Origin: an uncultured Saprospiraceae bacterium
GTDB lineage: Bacteria > Bacteroidota > Bacteroidia > Chitinophagales > Saprospiraceae
Reading direction: 5' to 3'
Assembly: GCA_937934275.1 (NCBI GenBank)
Contig: CALHAM010000013.1
Location: forward strand, 1-35,588
DNA: 35,588 bases
Shown piece by piece: positions 1-7,210 of the stretch. The notes below the pieces were generated by a model that worked only from the letters and a program-made list of their open reading frames with translations, was not told the DNA's origin and searched no databases. Position numbers and translations under genes: made by a program. Every line of letters begins with the position of its first letter. Positions within the stretch are counted from its first letter, which is position 1.

Positions 1-2
1 AA

Positions 3-164
3 TACTGGAGCACCTTTTTGGATTTCGGGGTGTACGGTAACAGAGGTACACTGTTGTCTCACGGCTACTGCTTGCGGTTTAGTGAACAAAAGCCTCGGCA
101 TGGGTCGGAGCATACCGCTCCTTCTGTAGGGGCAAAAAGCGGATTAGTAAAAATCAGCGGCTAA
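3..164 (+). CDS. 3' end of an unidentified protein (partial)
   Basis: An open frame runs in from the left edge and stops with TAA at 162-164, giving the last 53 residues of a protein. The first half is rich in aromatic and glycine residues with alternating hydrophobic positions (WSTFLDFGVYGNRG, then YCLRF), as in the final strands of an outer-membrane beta-barrel; the last 25 residues are polar and low in complexity. A second frame is also open over part of this stretch, so the call rests only on composition. It converges on manC. No family can be named from so short a tail. Confidence 0.4.
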   Translation, partial: YWSTFLDFGVYGNRGTLLSHGYCLRFSEQKPRHGSEHTAPSVGAKSGLVKISG

Positions 165-199
165 TGTAAAAAAGATTTTTGAATGCCGAAAAAAGCCAG

Positions 200-228
200 A
201 AAAAAACGGTGAGGTTACAAAAAAACCT
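200..228 (-). terminator. Possible intrinsic terminator of manC, overlapping its stop codon
   Basis: Read on the minus strand, GAGGTT (from 228) pairs with AACCTC (to 211) around a short T-rich loop, then a spacer of four bases leads to seven T residues (206-200). The manC stop codon (217-215) lies inside the hairpin. The stem is only six base pairs, so the call is tentative. Confidence 0.4.
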
Positions 229-1300
229 CTCCAAATTGACGTTCTACCTCTGCGCGGGCTTGTTTGATGGCTTGCTCTTCGGATTTGGGCCAGATGAGCA
301 GCACGTCGCCCTCGTCTACGACAATGTAGTCCTGTAGCCCGCGCAGCACGAGCAATTTGCCTTCTGGAGCGCGCACAAGTGTATGCTCTACGTCGTAGAG
401 CAGGGCGGTTGGCGTTTGCACGACATTCCCATGAGCGTCTTTTGGCGACTCTTGGTGGAGACTTGCCCAGGTGCCTAAATCCGACCATCCGAAGTCGGCG
501 GGCAAAGTGAAGACGTTGTTGGCCTTTTCCAGGATGGCAATGTCCACGGGAGTTTTTCGGGTAGTGGGGTAATGTTCCTGTAAAAATTCGGCCTCTTTAG
601 GCGTGTTATAGGCATCTTTTCCTTGGTGCAGCACTTCGTAGATGTCTGGGGCGTATTGTTCGAAAGCGCGCAGGATGGCGGGCAGTTGCCAGATAAAGAT
701 GCCAGCGTTCCACAGGTACTGACCAGAGCTGAGGAAGCGCTGAGCGGTTTGGAGGTCGGGTTTTTCGGTGAAGCGCTCGACGCGGAAGATGCCGTCGGCC
801 TCGAGTGGCCCCACTTGGATGTAGCCGTAGCCGGTGTGTGGGTGCGTAGGCTGAATACCGAGGGTAATTAGAGCATCGCGTTGGCGGGCGAAATTGATGG
901 CACGGCGCAACAGGTTTAGGAAGGCTTCGGGCTGTAAGACGATGTGGTCAGAGGGCGCGATGACGAGGGTAGCATTGGGGTTGAGGCCTGCTAATTTGAA
1001 GGCTGTGTAGGCGATGCAAGGGGCAGTGTCGTTGCGGGTGGGTTCGCCCAAAATTTGGTGAGGAGACAGCTCGGGCAATTGTTCGGCTACCAGGTGCGTG
1101 TAGGCGGCATTAGTTACGACAAAAATGTGAGAAGCCGGGCATAGGCCGAGAAAGCGCTCGAAGGTGAGGCGCAGTAAACTTCTACCCACGCTCAGGATGT
1201 CTTGAAATTGTTTGGGGCGCCGCTCGCGGCTGCCGGGCCAAAAACGGCTGCCTACGCCACCGGCCATGATGGCGACATAAACGTCAGAAGTGTTTTGCAT
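215..1300 (-). CDS. manC: Mannose-1-phosphate guanylyltransferase
   Basis: A 361-residue nucleotidyltransferase that makes GDP-mannose from mannose 1-phosphate and GTP, feeding GDP-sugar and surface-polysaccharide synthesis in the cytoplasm. The signature loop is at residues 13-32 (AGGVGSRFWPGSRERRPKQF), followed by the nucleotide and sugar binding motifs LGEPTRNDTAP, HTGYGYI, FTEKP and LWNAGIFIW, all usual for the family. The length fits the single-domain form without the isomerase domain of bifunctional enzymes. I chose the ATG at 1300 because the family starts a few residues before the glycine loop; an in-frame extension of 20 residues upstream looks unrelated. A near-match to the -7 promoter element (CAACTTTG on the minus strand) lies about 20 bases upstream. 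The gene stands alone at the end of a minus-strand block. Confidence 0.93.
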   Translation of the reverse strand: MQNTSDVYVAIMAGGVGSRFWPGSRERRPKQFQDILSVGRSLLRLTFERFLGLCPASHIFVVTNAAYTHLVAEQLPELSPHQILGEPTRNDTAPCIAYTAFKLAGLNPNATLVIAPSDHIVLQPEAFLNLLRRAINFARQRDALITLGIQPTHPHTGYGYIQVGPLEADGIFRVERFTEKPDLQTAQRFLSSGQYLWNAGIFIWQLPAILRAFEQYAPDIYEVLHQGKDAYNTPKEAEFLQEHYPTTRKTPVDIAILEKANNVFTLPADFGWSDLGTWASLHQESPKDAHGNVVQTPTALLYDVEHTLVRAPEGKLLVLRGLQDYIVVDEGDVLLIWPKSEEQAIKQARAEVERQFGEVFL

Positions 1301-1375
1301 GTCTGAATCGGAATATGCGGCAAAGTTGCACACGAGCGGGCAATCGCTGCTTCTGTGCAAGCCTAAAATACGCTA

Positions 1376-1783
1376 CTACTGCAGCACTTTGGGCAGGGTG
1401 TCGGTGCTTGCCCGCCGAAAGTGCAACTCAAAGAGCATACCGCGCAGCGACAAGTTCAGCACTAAGGTGCTGTCGGTATGTTGAATTACTTCGTATGTCG
1501 TAGGAGGCGAGGTCTGATGCCGTATGGTATTTTGGTGTATTTCGAAGGGAAACGGGGCTTCTATGCCAATGGGCAGATTAGTGGTCAGTTTGCCGTCGGC
1601 GCTAAAAGCGAAATAGGTGCCGCTCAGAGTTTGCGTCTCGCGTTGGTTGCGGAAGCTGCGCGCCAGCTCCCAGCGGCCTTCCAAGTCGGCTACAGTAATT
1701 TCGTTTTTTTTATGAGTGATGTCGCACCTCCATCCCAGCAGAAGGAGCATAGAACAGAGGGCTAGAGGATAAGAGCGAGGCAT
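1376..1783 (-). CDS. Small putative lipoprotein, lipocalin-like
   Basis: About 135 residues from the ATG at 1783. The N-terminus is a short basic segment and a leucine-rich hydrophobic stretch ending in GWRC, a weak lipobox whose cysteine could be lipidated. The mature part begins VADLEGRWELA and continues with alternating strands (SGTYFAFSADGKL, TYEVIQHTDSTLVLNLS), the pattern of small lipocalin-like or META-like beta-barrels of Bacteroidota that start with a 'G-x-W' strand. I do not recognise the exact family. An in-frame start 27 residues earlier exists, but it would put charged sequence ahead of the signal. It sits between cas6 and manC with gaps of about 80 bases on both sides, so co-transcription is possible. 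The likely place is the periplasmic face of a membrane. Confidence 0.7.
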   Translation of the reverse strand: MPRSYPLALCSMLLLLGWRCDITHKKNEITVADLEGRWELARSFRNQRETQTLSGTYFAFSADGKLTTNLPIGIEAPFPFEIHQNTIRHQTSPPTTYEVIQHTDSTLVLNLSLRGMLFELHFRRASTDTLPKVLQ

Positions 1784-1864
1784 GGCAGTACTGTTTACTG
1801 TTGTTTCAGGTCTGATGAGCAAACGCCTTTTAAGGGCTTGCTGTTTCAAAGGGGTAGCCCTCAT

Positions 1865-2662
1865 TCACGGAGTTTTGAGGTCTACACATCCGAAGCCGAG
1901 GTATGGATACTCGCCAAAGCCGGCGTAATAACAAAATTCCATGAGAGGTTTAGGCATGCTGACTTCGAACTCGTAAAGGAAGCCGCGCAGTTGCGCCAGC
2001 CCATCCATGTTAGGCTTGAGGTGAATGAGGCGGGATTTGGCCTGCCCCAAAAGCCGATATTGCATGGGAAAAGACGGGTCGAGTAGCCCGAGAGCCATCA
2101 ACGAGCGATATTGCATAGCGGCCTTAAAGCGCCGGACAGCGTGGTTGAAAAAACTGATGTCGTAGGCGTCGCTATCGGGCAAGAGAAACTGATGGACGTT
2201 TTTCCCCTCTTCTACACCTGTGATGGATATGGGCGACAAAGCGCGAAATTGCATCGTGTCTTTGAGCAATGCTTTGGGCTGTACTTGCCAGTGTTTGACG
2301 TTGAACTGCGCCGGACCGCCCTCGAAAACGCCCAGTTCTAGAGGCGTATACCGAAACAACTGGATCACCTGATATTCATAGGCTGGGTCGAGATAGAGCG
2401 AAACAGTCAGCTTTACTTGTTGGCCCAGCAGCTTGAACTCTTGCCGCGCTTGGTCCATCTCATAAGGGTAGATGGCTAGAGGGCTAAAGGTGAAAAGCCG
2501 AAAGGTTCGCGTTCCTACGTCGAAGCCTAACTGCTGAATGTGTTGGGACAGCTCCGAACCCGCTTTAGAAAGCACCGTAAAGACCCAGTTTGAGATCTCA
2601 GACTGATAATTGATCGGAATAACGGTGCCCTTTTGGCATGAGAGGCTAAACTGAATGCGCAT
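1865..2662 (-). CDS. cas6: CRISPR-associated endoribonuclease Cas6
   Basis: 265 residues with the features of the Cas6 RAMP family, which cuts CRISPR precursor RNA within each repeat in type I and type III systems. The N-terminus (MRIQFSLSCQ, then IPINYQSEISNWVFTVL) matches the first ferredoxin-like strand and the helix typical of Cas6. FRLFTFSPL follows near residue 54. The C-terminus has the glycine-rich loop with the pattern GFGEYPYLGFGCV (about residues 248-260), a hallmark of the family. A histidine near residue 41 (HIQQLGF) is a candidate catalytic residue, though Cas6 active sites vary. No other cas gene and no repeat array lie in this window, so it would act in trans on an array elsewhere or be a remnant. 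The reading frame is intact. ATG at 2662 is the only sensible start. Confidence 0.85.
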   Translation of the reverse strand: MRIQFSLSCQKGTVIPINYQSEISNWVFTVLSKAGSELSQHIQQLGFDVGTRTFRLFTFSPLAIYPYEMDQARQEFKLLGQQVKLTVSLYLDPAYEYQVIQLFRYTPLELGVFEGGPAQFNVKHWQVQPKALLKDTMQFRALSPISITGVEEGKNVHQFLLPDSDAYDISFFNHAVRRFKAAMQYRSLMALGLLDPSFPMQYRLLGQAKSRLIHLKPNMDGLAQLRGFLYEFEVSMPKPLMEFCYYAGFGEYPYLGFGCVDLKTP

Positions 2663-2863
2663 AAAGGGTGTGCGTTGTGATTAAAGAGGAGATTATGCCC
2701 AACGATTTTGGGCCTAACCGCGTTTTTCAAACATTTGCTTCGATTTTACCGCGAAAAGTACGCAGACTTTAGATGTGGCTCAAAAAAAATAAGAAACGGG
2801 TGCTTTCACTCAAGAAACGGCGGGTTGTGGCGCTATTTTTTCGATGGCTTATGGTGAGCTAAA

Positions 2864-3898
2864 TCAAGATTCAAAGAAGGCGTCGTATTGGTTGCGACCG
2901 CGCGCCTCTTTTTTGGGGGGGTGGGCAGAGGCGTTGAGGTCGAGCACATTTTTAGGGTCTTCTGCCTGAGCAATTAAGGCATTTTTCTCTTTACCTAATA
3001 GGAAAGACACTCCTTCCTTTTCCCATTTTTCCAGCATGCGCAAGCCTTCTTCCTCGAAGACGCCGTTTTGCAAGTCGATGGAGTCCATAAAACTCTTCGA
3101 TAGATCCATAAAGCGCTCCATTTCACCCACTTTGCGCCCTACGTCTTCGGCCATAGCTTCCAAGGCCATGTCGTACATGTAGCGCTTGTCGCCGCTGCCC
3201 GTCAGGATGGACATAGCTGAGCGGATGGCCGAATGGCTAGCTTTTATGGCCTTGTACTCTTGCTCCTTAACGACGACTTGATCTTGCAGGTCCTCGAGCA
3301 TGATCTCGGAGGTTTCGTACATCTTGGTCAGCACGCGATAGAGCACCTCCATGCGCTTGTAAAGGTCTTCTAACTTCATATTGGACTCTTGCAGGCGACC
3401 CGCTCGGCGCGCTTTAAGCACCATAAGAGCATCCTTGCCGCTTTCCTTGGCCCGGCTAGCCATGCCCAAACTCGTCTGTATTTCGCGCTGGTTCTGTTTG
3501 ATCATTTCGCCCAATCGGTGCATCTGGCCGCGCAGCTGGCTGATCTGAGCGTTCATGTTCACCAAGTTTTTCTTCAAGTCTTCGATGTAGCTCTTCAAGA
3601 TGCCGATAGGGTCGAGCTGGACGAACAGGCCCGTGATCCAGCGCATGACGGACTTGTACATGAACCAAATCAAGTTGCGCATCTTAGGGTCTAACACCAC
3701 GTAGAGCAGACCGGCCAAAAGGGCCAGCAGACCGGCCAGATAGAGGGTATTTTCGGCCAGTTTGATCAGCGTAGGCAGCACTTGCACGAACAGGTAGCCA
3801 CCGCCGATGACAAGAGCCAACAGGAAAATAGCGCCCGTAATGCCTTCGGGGCGTTGCCAGAAGCTTTTGGGCTTGAGTGGTTGCATTTCGGCTTGCAT
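2864..3898 (-). CDS. Membrane-anchored coiled-coil protein, PspA-like
   Basis: 344 residues from the ATG at 3898 (a TTG two codons upstream is less likely). Two hydrophobic segments (about residues 20-45 and 50-68) precede a cytoplasmic region of nearly 250 residues dominated by long helices: LDPIGILKSYIEDLKKNLVN, heptad-rich QISQLRGQMHRLGEMIKQNQ, then EDLYKRMEVLYRVLTKM and so on. The layout and residue pattern recall the PspA/Vipp1 (ESCRT-III-like) helical fold, here with its own membrane anchor, but the similarity is of pattern only. The tail is charged and probably disordered. It lies 35 bases downstream of a small two-helix membrane protein and both are read leftward, suggesting one unit. 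A structural or membrane-stress role is plausible but not shown. Confidence 0.7.
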   Translation of the reverse strand: MQAEMQPLKPKSFWQRPEGITGAIFLLALVIGGGYLFVQVLPTLIKLAENTLYLAGLLALLAGLLYVVLDPKMRNLIWFMYKSVMRWITGLFVQLDPIGILKSYIEDLKKNLVNMNAQISQLRGQMHRLGEMIKQNQREIQTSLGMASRAKESGKDALMVLKARRAGRLQESNMKLEDLYKRMEVLYRVLTKMYETSEIMLEDLQDQVVVKEQEYKAIKASHSAIRSAMSILTGSGDKRYMYDMALEAMAEDVGRKVGEMERFMDLSKSFMDSIDLQNGVFEEEGLRMLEKWEKEGVSFLLGKEKNALIAQAEDPKNVLDLNASAHPPKKEARGRNQYDAFFES

Positions 3899-3933
3899 AA
3901 CCAATAATTAGAGGCGTTGAGAAAAGGTGTAAT

Positions 3934-4125
3934 TTAGTAAAAAAGTCGCATAAAGAATAGTCGCACCGATCGGCGAAACCGCTCATTGAAAATAAAGAGC
4001 AGAACGAAGGCCAAAACGACCACCCAAAATTCACTGACGACGACCTTTAGTACTTTGAAGGCCAGCCACAAAAACAAAAGGCCGGCGATGAAAACGGCCA
4101 TAGGATTTTTCAGCAGATCGTTCAT
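3934..4125 (-). CDS. Small two-helix membrane protein
   Basis: 63 residues, ATG at 4125. Almost all of it is two transmembrane helices: MAVFIAGLLFLWLAFKVL and, after a short turn, VVVLAFVLLFIFNERF, followed by a basic tail (RRSVRLFFMRLFY) likely to stay in the cytoplasm. It is the first gene of a probable two-gene unit with the anchored coiled-coil protein that follows 35 bases downstream. I know no named family. The pairing suggests that the two proteins form a membrane complex; that is inference from position. It is divergent from the glycosyltransferase gene on the plus strand. Confidence 0.6.
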   Translation of the reverse strand: MNDLLKNPMAVFIAGLLFLWLAFKVLKVVVSEFWVVVLAFVLLFIFNERFRRSVRLFFMRLFY

Positions 4126-4246
4126 ACGTATGGATGATGAAGGCCTTTAAACAGCGCTGACGCGATTTCAGCCTGCAAGTTACACGCATGTGGAAAATTC
4201 AAGGCTATCTATGGGGCACAAAACCGCTCGGCCTATCGTCGTCCAC

Positions 4247-4254
4247 TACCTTTG
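4247..4254 (+). promoter_or_regulatory. Bacteroidota -7 promoter element for the glycosyltransferase gene
   Basis: TACCTTTG matches the TAnnTTTG -7 consensus of Bacteroidota. No clear -33 TTG is seen. Its position argues that translation begins at or after 4263 rather than at the earlier in-frame ATG at 4188. Confidence 0.6.
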
Positions 4255-4277
4255 CGGCTCAAATGGATAATGCCTGC

Positions 4278-5003
4278 ATGCTCACCTTTGACGTTACCCT
4301 ACCCGTACTCAACGAAGAAGCCACCCTGAAGCGCCAAGTACACGTACTACATCAATTCTTGTGCGAGCATTTTCCGGCGCGTCGGCGCCAATGGCAAATC
4401 GTCATTGCCGACAACGGCAGCACCGATGCCACACCGCGCTTAGCGCTAGAGCTCTCCGACGAGTTGGCAGAAGTGAGGCTGGTTCGTGTGCCCAGCAAAG
4501 GTGTAGGGCTGGCGCTCAAAACCTCTTGGAGCCAAAGTGAGGCCGATATGGTGGGTTATATGGACTTAGACCTCGCTACGGACCTGAGCCACTTCATACA
4601 GGCGTATCACGCTCTGGCTACGGAAGGATACGATTTGGTCTACGGTACGCGGCTGCATCCTCGGGCGCGCGTGGTTGGGCGTACGTTCAAGCGCGAGATC
4701 ACCTCGCGGGTCTTCAATTTCATTGTTCGCCATTACTTGGGCACGCACTTTTCCGACGGTATGTGCGGCTTCAAATGGCTCAAACGCGAGTACGTGCCTG
4801 TTCTCATCGCTGGGGGTGCAGTCAGCGACGGCTGGTTTTTCAGCACCGAACTGCTCGCTGTGGCCGAGTGGCAAGGGCTGAAGATGTGCGAACTGCCCGT
4901 TCACTGGACCGATGACGCTGCTAACAGTAAGGTAAACATTCCTAAACTGGCCCGGCAATACTTAAAAGCCATGGCTGTTTTAAAAAAAAGAAAACCGCGA
5001 TGA
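4278..5003 (+). CDS. Family 2 glycosyltransferase (dolichyl-phosphate-sugar-synthase type)
   Basis: A GT-A fold transferase that would move a sugar from a nucleotide donor, most often to a polyprenyl phosphate. The core shows DVTLPVLNEEATL, VIADNGSTDAT, the K-G-x-G-x-A motif (SKGVGLALKTS), the metal-binding MDLDLATDL and YGTRLHPRARV. It ends with basic KKRKPR and no transmembrane anchor domain. About 241 residues from the ATG at 4278. The ATG at 4263 is equally in frame, and one at 4188 lies upstream of the likely promoter element, so I disfavour it. The stop overlaps the start of the aldo/keto reductase gene by four bases (ATGA), so the two are translationally coupled. Acceptor and donor cannot be told from sequence. 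Confidence 0.85.
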   Translation: MLTFDVTLPVLNEEATLKRQVHVLHQFLCEHFPARRRQWQIVIADNGSTDATPRLALELSDELAEVRLVRVPSKGVGLALKTSWSQSEADMVGYMDLDLATDLSHFIQAYHALATEGYDLVYGTRLHPRARVVGRTFKREITSRVFNFIVRHYLGTHFSDGMCGFKWLKREYVPVLIAGGAVSDGWFFSTELLAVAEWQGLKMCELPVHWTDDAANSKVNIPKLARQYLKAMAVLKKRKPR

Positions 5004-5926
5004 AGGCCAAACAATTACTGTTGGGTACGGCCCAATGGGCCTGGACAGTGAGCCGAGAGCAGGCATTCCAATTGCTCGATGAATGGCTCAAGGCCGGTCA
5101 AAGAGGCATAGACTGCGCCACCAACTACCCCATCGACAAAAACCCGGCGCATTTCCGCGCCGCCGAGGGTTTTTTGCTGGAATACCTCCGAGCGCACGGC
5201 CTAAGCAATTTACAGATTACGATGAAAATCGGCGCTCTCGACAACTTGCGCTCGCCCGAAATCAACCTATCGCCTTCCTTCGTGCGCATGATGACCGCCG
5301 AATACCGCCGCCTGCTGGGCAGTAACCTACACACCGCCATGCTCCACTGGGACAACCGAGACGACCCAGCGACCATTGCCGACACTTTGGAGGCCCTTCT
5401 CGATGCCTGTCGACAAGAGGGGCTCCGACCAGGGCTTTCCGGTATCCGGTATCCAGACGTGTATGCGCCCGTCGTGGAAGCCCTTCAGGCGTCGTTGGAT
5501 ATCCAACTCAAGCACAACGTACTCCACTCCGACCTACCTCGATACGCTCCCTTTCAGCGCTCGGCCCATCGCTACTTCGCCTACGGCATCAACGCTGGCG
5601 GGCTTAAGTTGAAGGGCGAATACACCTCCAACAGTGCCCTTAAAGCGCGCGGCGGCGACCCCTCGGCTGCCGAAGCCCTATTGGCCCGCATGCGCGCGGC
5701 AATACCCCAATGGAATACGGCTTTCGTTCGCCCACCCATCACGGGCTTTTACCAAATAGGCCTGCTGTTCGCTGCGCTCCAACCTCGTCTGGACGGCATT
5801 GTCTTGGGCTGCTCCTCCGCTGCGCAATTGCGCCAAACGCTCAACTTTTGGCGCGATTTGGAGACGTTCGACTATGCCGATGTTTTCGCGCAGTTGGAAA
5901 AAATGACCGCCCAACAAGCGACATGA
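5000..5926 (+). CDS. Aldo/keto reductase family protein
   Basis: 308 residues with a TIM-barrel aldo/keto reductase layout. The four catalytic residues of the family are all present in order: D38 and Y43 (RGIDCATNY), K76 (ITMKIG) and H116 (AMLHWDN). Enzymes of this kind use NAD(P)H to reduce carbonyl groups of sugars and other small molecules. The N-terminal LLLGTAQW is the family's first strand. It is coupled by a four-base overlap to the upstream glycosyltransferase, so it may work on a sugar or sugar nucleotide for the same glycan. A role as an oxidoreductase in an unrelated pathway is also possible. The end of the protein (FAQLEKMTAQQAT) is complete. Confidence 0.85.
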   Translation: MKAKQLLLGTAQWAWTVSREQAFQLLDEWLKAGQRGIDCATNYPIDKNPAHFRAAEGFLLEYLRAHGLSNLQITMKIGALDNLRSPEINLSPSFVRMMTAEYRRLLGSNLHTAMLHWDNRDDPATIADTLEALLDACRQEGLRPGLSGIRYPDVYAPVVEALQASLDIQLKHNVLHSDLPRYAPFQRSAHRYFAYGINAGGLKLKGEYTSNSALKARGGDPSAAEALLARMRAAIPQWNTAFVRPPITGFYQIGLLFAALQPRLDGIVLGCSSAAQLRQTLNFWRDLETFDYADVFAQLEKMTAQQAT

Positions 5927-6088
5927 CTCAGCCTTCGTTCACTGCCCAACCCTAACCTTTGAGCCATGCCCTCTTTGCTCCAGATCGCAAAAACTCTCAC
6001 AGGGGAAAAACGCAGATTTGCCGACCTTTGCTCCAACGCAAACGATAAAATGCGCAAACAGCGCTAACCAAACACGCTCAGAATCACT

Positions 6089-6451
6089 GTGGAAGATTGG
6101 GAATTAGATTTTGAGTGGCTGCGTGTGCGGCATGAGGTGAAAGACGCCATGAAGCGCGAAGCGCTTCCTGATCTGAACACTATGCTGTTTCTTATCGGCA
6201 TTCAGGAATTAGGGCGCTGGAAAAAGCACTTCACCAAAGAGGAAAAACAGGACCTCATGCACATTGCTGTCTGCCGACTGTTGGCCTACGAGGGCTACTA
6301 CGAGTTTGTAGGGCGCGACGCCGACGGCTGGCCTCACTGGCGGCAAGTAGGCGGTCTTCAGCCCCTGTCTTTGCCTCAGCAAGAGCGCTTGCTCAAGGAA
6401 AAAATTATTCAATATTTCAAAGACTTGGAAGCAGAGCGAAATCAGGAATGA
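6089..6451 (+). CDS. Conserved hypothetical protein, GTG start
   Basis: 120 residues beginning at a GTG codon; an in-frame stop at 6065-6067 leaves no room for an earlier ATG. The protein is soluble, acidic and aromatic-rich (EDWELDFEWLRVRHEVKDAM, LIGIQELGRW, YEFVGRDADGWPHW), with no signal peptide or membrane segment. I recognise it as the type of small protein common next to housekeeping genes in Bacteroidota, but know of no function. The stop overlaps the start of the cyclophilin gene by four bases (ATGA), so the two are probably made together. The 160 bases upstream hold no clear gene; a 33-codon frame at 5966-6067 is possible but unsupported. Confidence 0.7.
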   Translation: MEDWELDFEWLRVRHEVKDAMKREALPDLNTMLFLIGIQELGRWKKHFTKEEKQDLMHIAVCRLLAYEGYYEFVGRDADGWPHWRQVGGLQPLSLPQQERLLKEKIIQYFKDLEAERNQE

Positions 6452-7086
6452 AAGCTCAGGCCTTACTTTTTTCCCTTTTGATGTTATGGGCCGGTTGCCA
6501 GCCTCAGCCGGTGGTGGTCCGTATCGAAACAAACTTCGGCGATATTCGCGTGCGGCTCTACGATGAGACGCCGCTGCATCGCGACAACTTTCTGCAGCTC
6601 GTCCGCTCGGGCTTTTACGATAGCTTGCTGTTTCACCGCGTTGTTCGGGACTTCGTCATTCAGGGCGGCGATCCTACGTCGAAGTATGCAGCGCCGGGTG
6701 CAGTGCTGGGTACGGGCGAAGTAGGCTACACCATACCGGCAGAAATACGCTTTCCGCACGTGCGCGGCGCGCTGTCGGCAGCGCGTCTATCGGATGCCGT
6801 CAATCCACAGCGCGCTTCGGACGGCAGCCAATTCTACATCGTGCAAGGGCGCGTGCACACCGATGCCTCCTTAGATGAGTTAGAGCGGCTGATGGGCATC
6901 CGATTTAGTCCACAGTGGCGCGCTCAATACAAAACTGTAGGCGGAACACCCCAATTGGACGGGCAATACACGGTTTTTGGCCAAGTCATTTCGGGGCTTG
7001 AGGTGGTGGACCGCATCGCCGCCTTGCCCTGCGACGCCAACGACCGACCGCTAGAAGACGTCCGTATGAAGGTGCGCATCGAATAA
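6448..7086 (+). CDS. Peptidyl-prolyl cis-trans isomerase, cyclophilin type, lipoprotein
   Basis: 212 residues. The first 17 form a lipoprotein signal with the lipobox LWAGC, so the mature enzyme is anchored in the periplasm, where it would assist protein folding by turning proline peptide bonds. The cyclophilin core follows directly: VRIETNFGDIRVRLYDETP, the active-site strand FHRVVRDFVIQGGDP, DGSQFYIVQG and TVFGQVISGLEVVDRI. An insert of about 30 residues (LDELERLMGIRFSPQW) between the last motifs is usual in Bacteroidota members. Start ATG at 6448 overlaps the previous stop. Confidence 0.92.
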   Translation: MKAQALLFSLLMLWAGCQPQPVVVRIETNFGDIRVRLYDETPLHRDNFLQLVRSGFYDSLLFHRVVRDFVIQGGDPTSKYAAPGAVLGTGEVGYTIPAEIRFPHVRGALSAARLSDAVNPQRASDGSQFYIVQGRVHTDASLDELERLMGIRFSPQWRAQYKTVGGTPQLDGQYTVFGQVISGLEVVDRIAALPCDANDRPLEDVRMKVRIE

Positions 7087-7155
7087 CACCTTAGGCGCTT
7101 CTCGTATCCAGAACGGTGAGAAGGTAAGGGCTACGGCTTAAGCGATAAAAAGCGC

Positions 7156-7184
7156 TTGCAGCGCCAATAGGCGTGCTACCTTTG
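7156..7184 (+). promoter_or_regulatory. Bacteroidota promoter for the sugar-acid gene cluster
   Basis: TTG at 7156-7158 and TACCTTTG at 7177-7184 are 18 bases apart, matching the -33/-7 promoter pattern of Bacteroidota. The first start codon follows at 7211. This is the best candidate for the transcription start of the cluster that begins here. Confidence 0.7.
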
Positions 7185-7210
7185 CCGCGCTTTCCATCAA
7201 AACACGACTC

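Noticed and set aside
2663-2863. Possible CRISPR repeat remnant beside cas6 (two AAGAAACGG words near 2791 and 2812)
   Set aside because: The words are nine bases long and only ~20 bases apart, with no regular spacers and no third copy.
5966-6067. 33-codon frame before the conserved hypothetical gene
   Set aside because: Short, with no family features, and the upstream TAACCTTTG has the wrong internal spacing for the -7 element.
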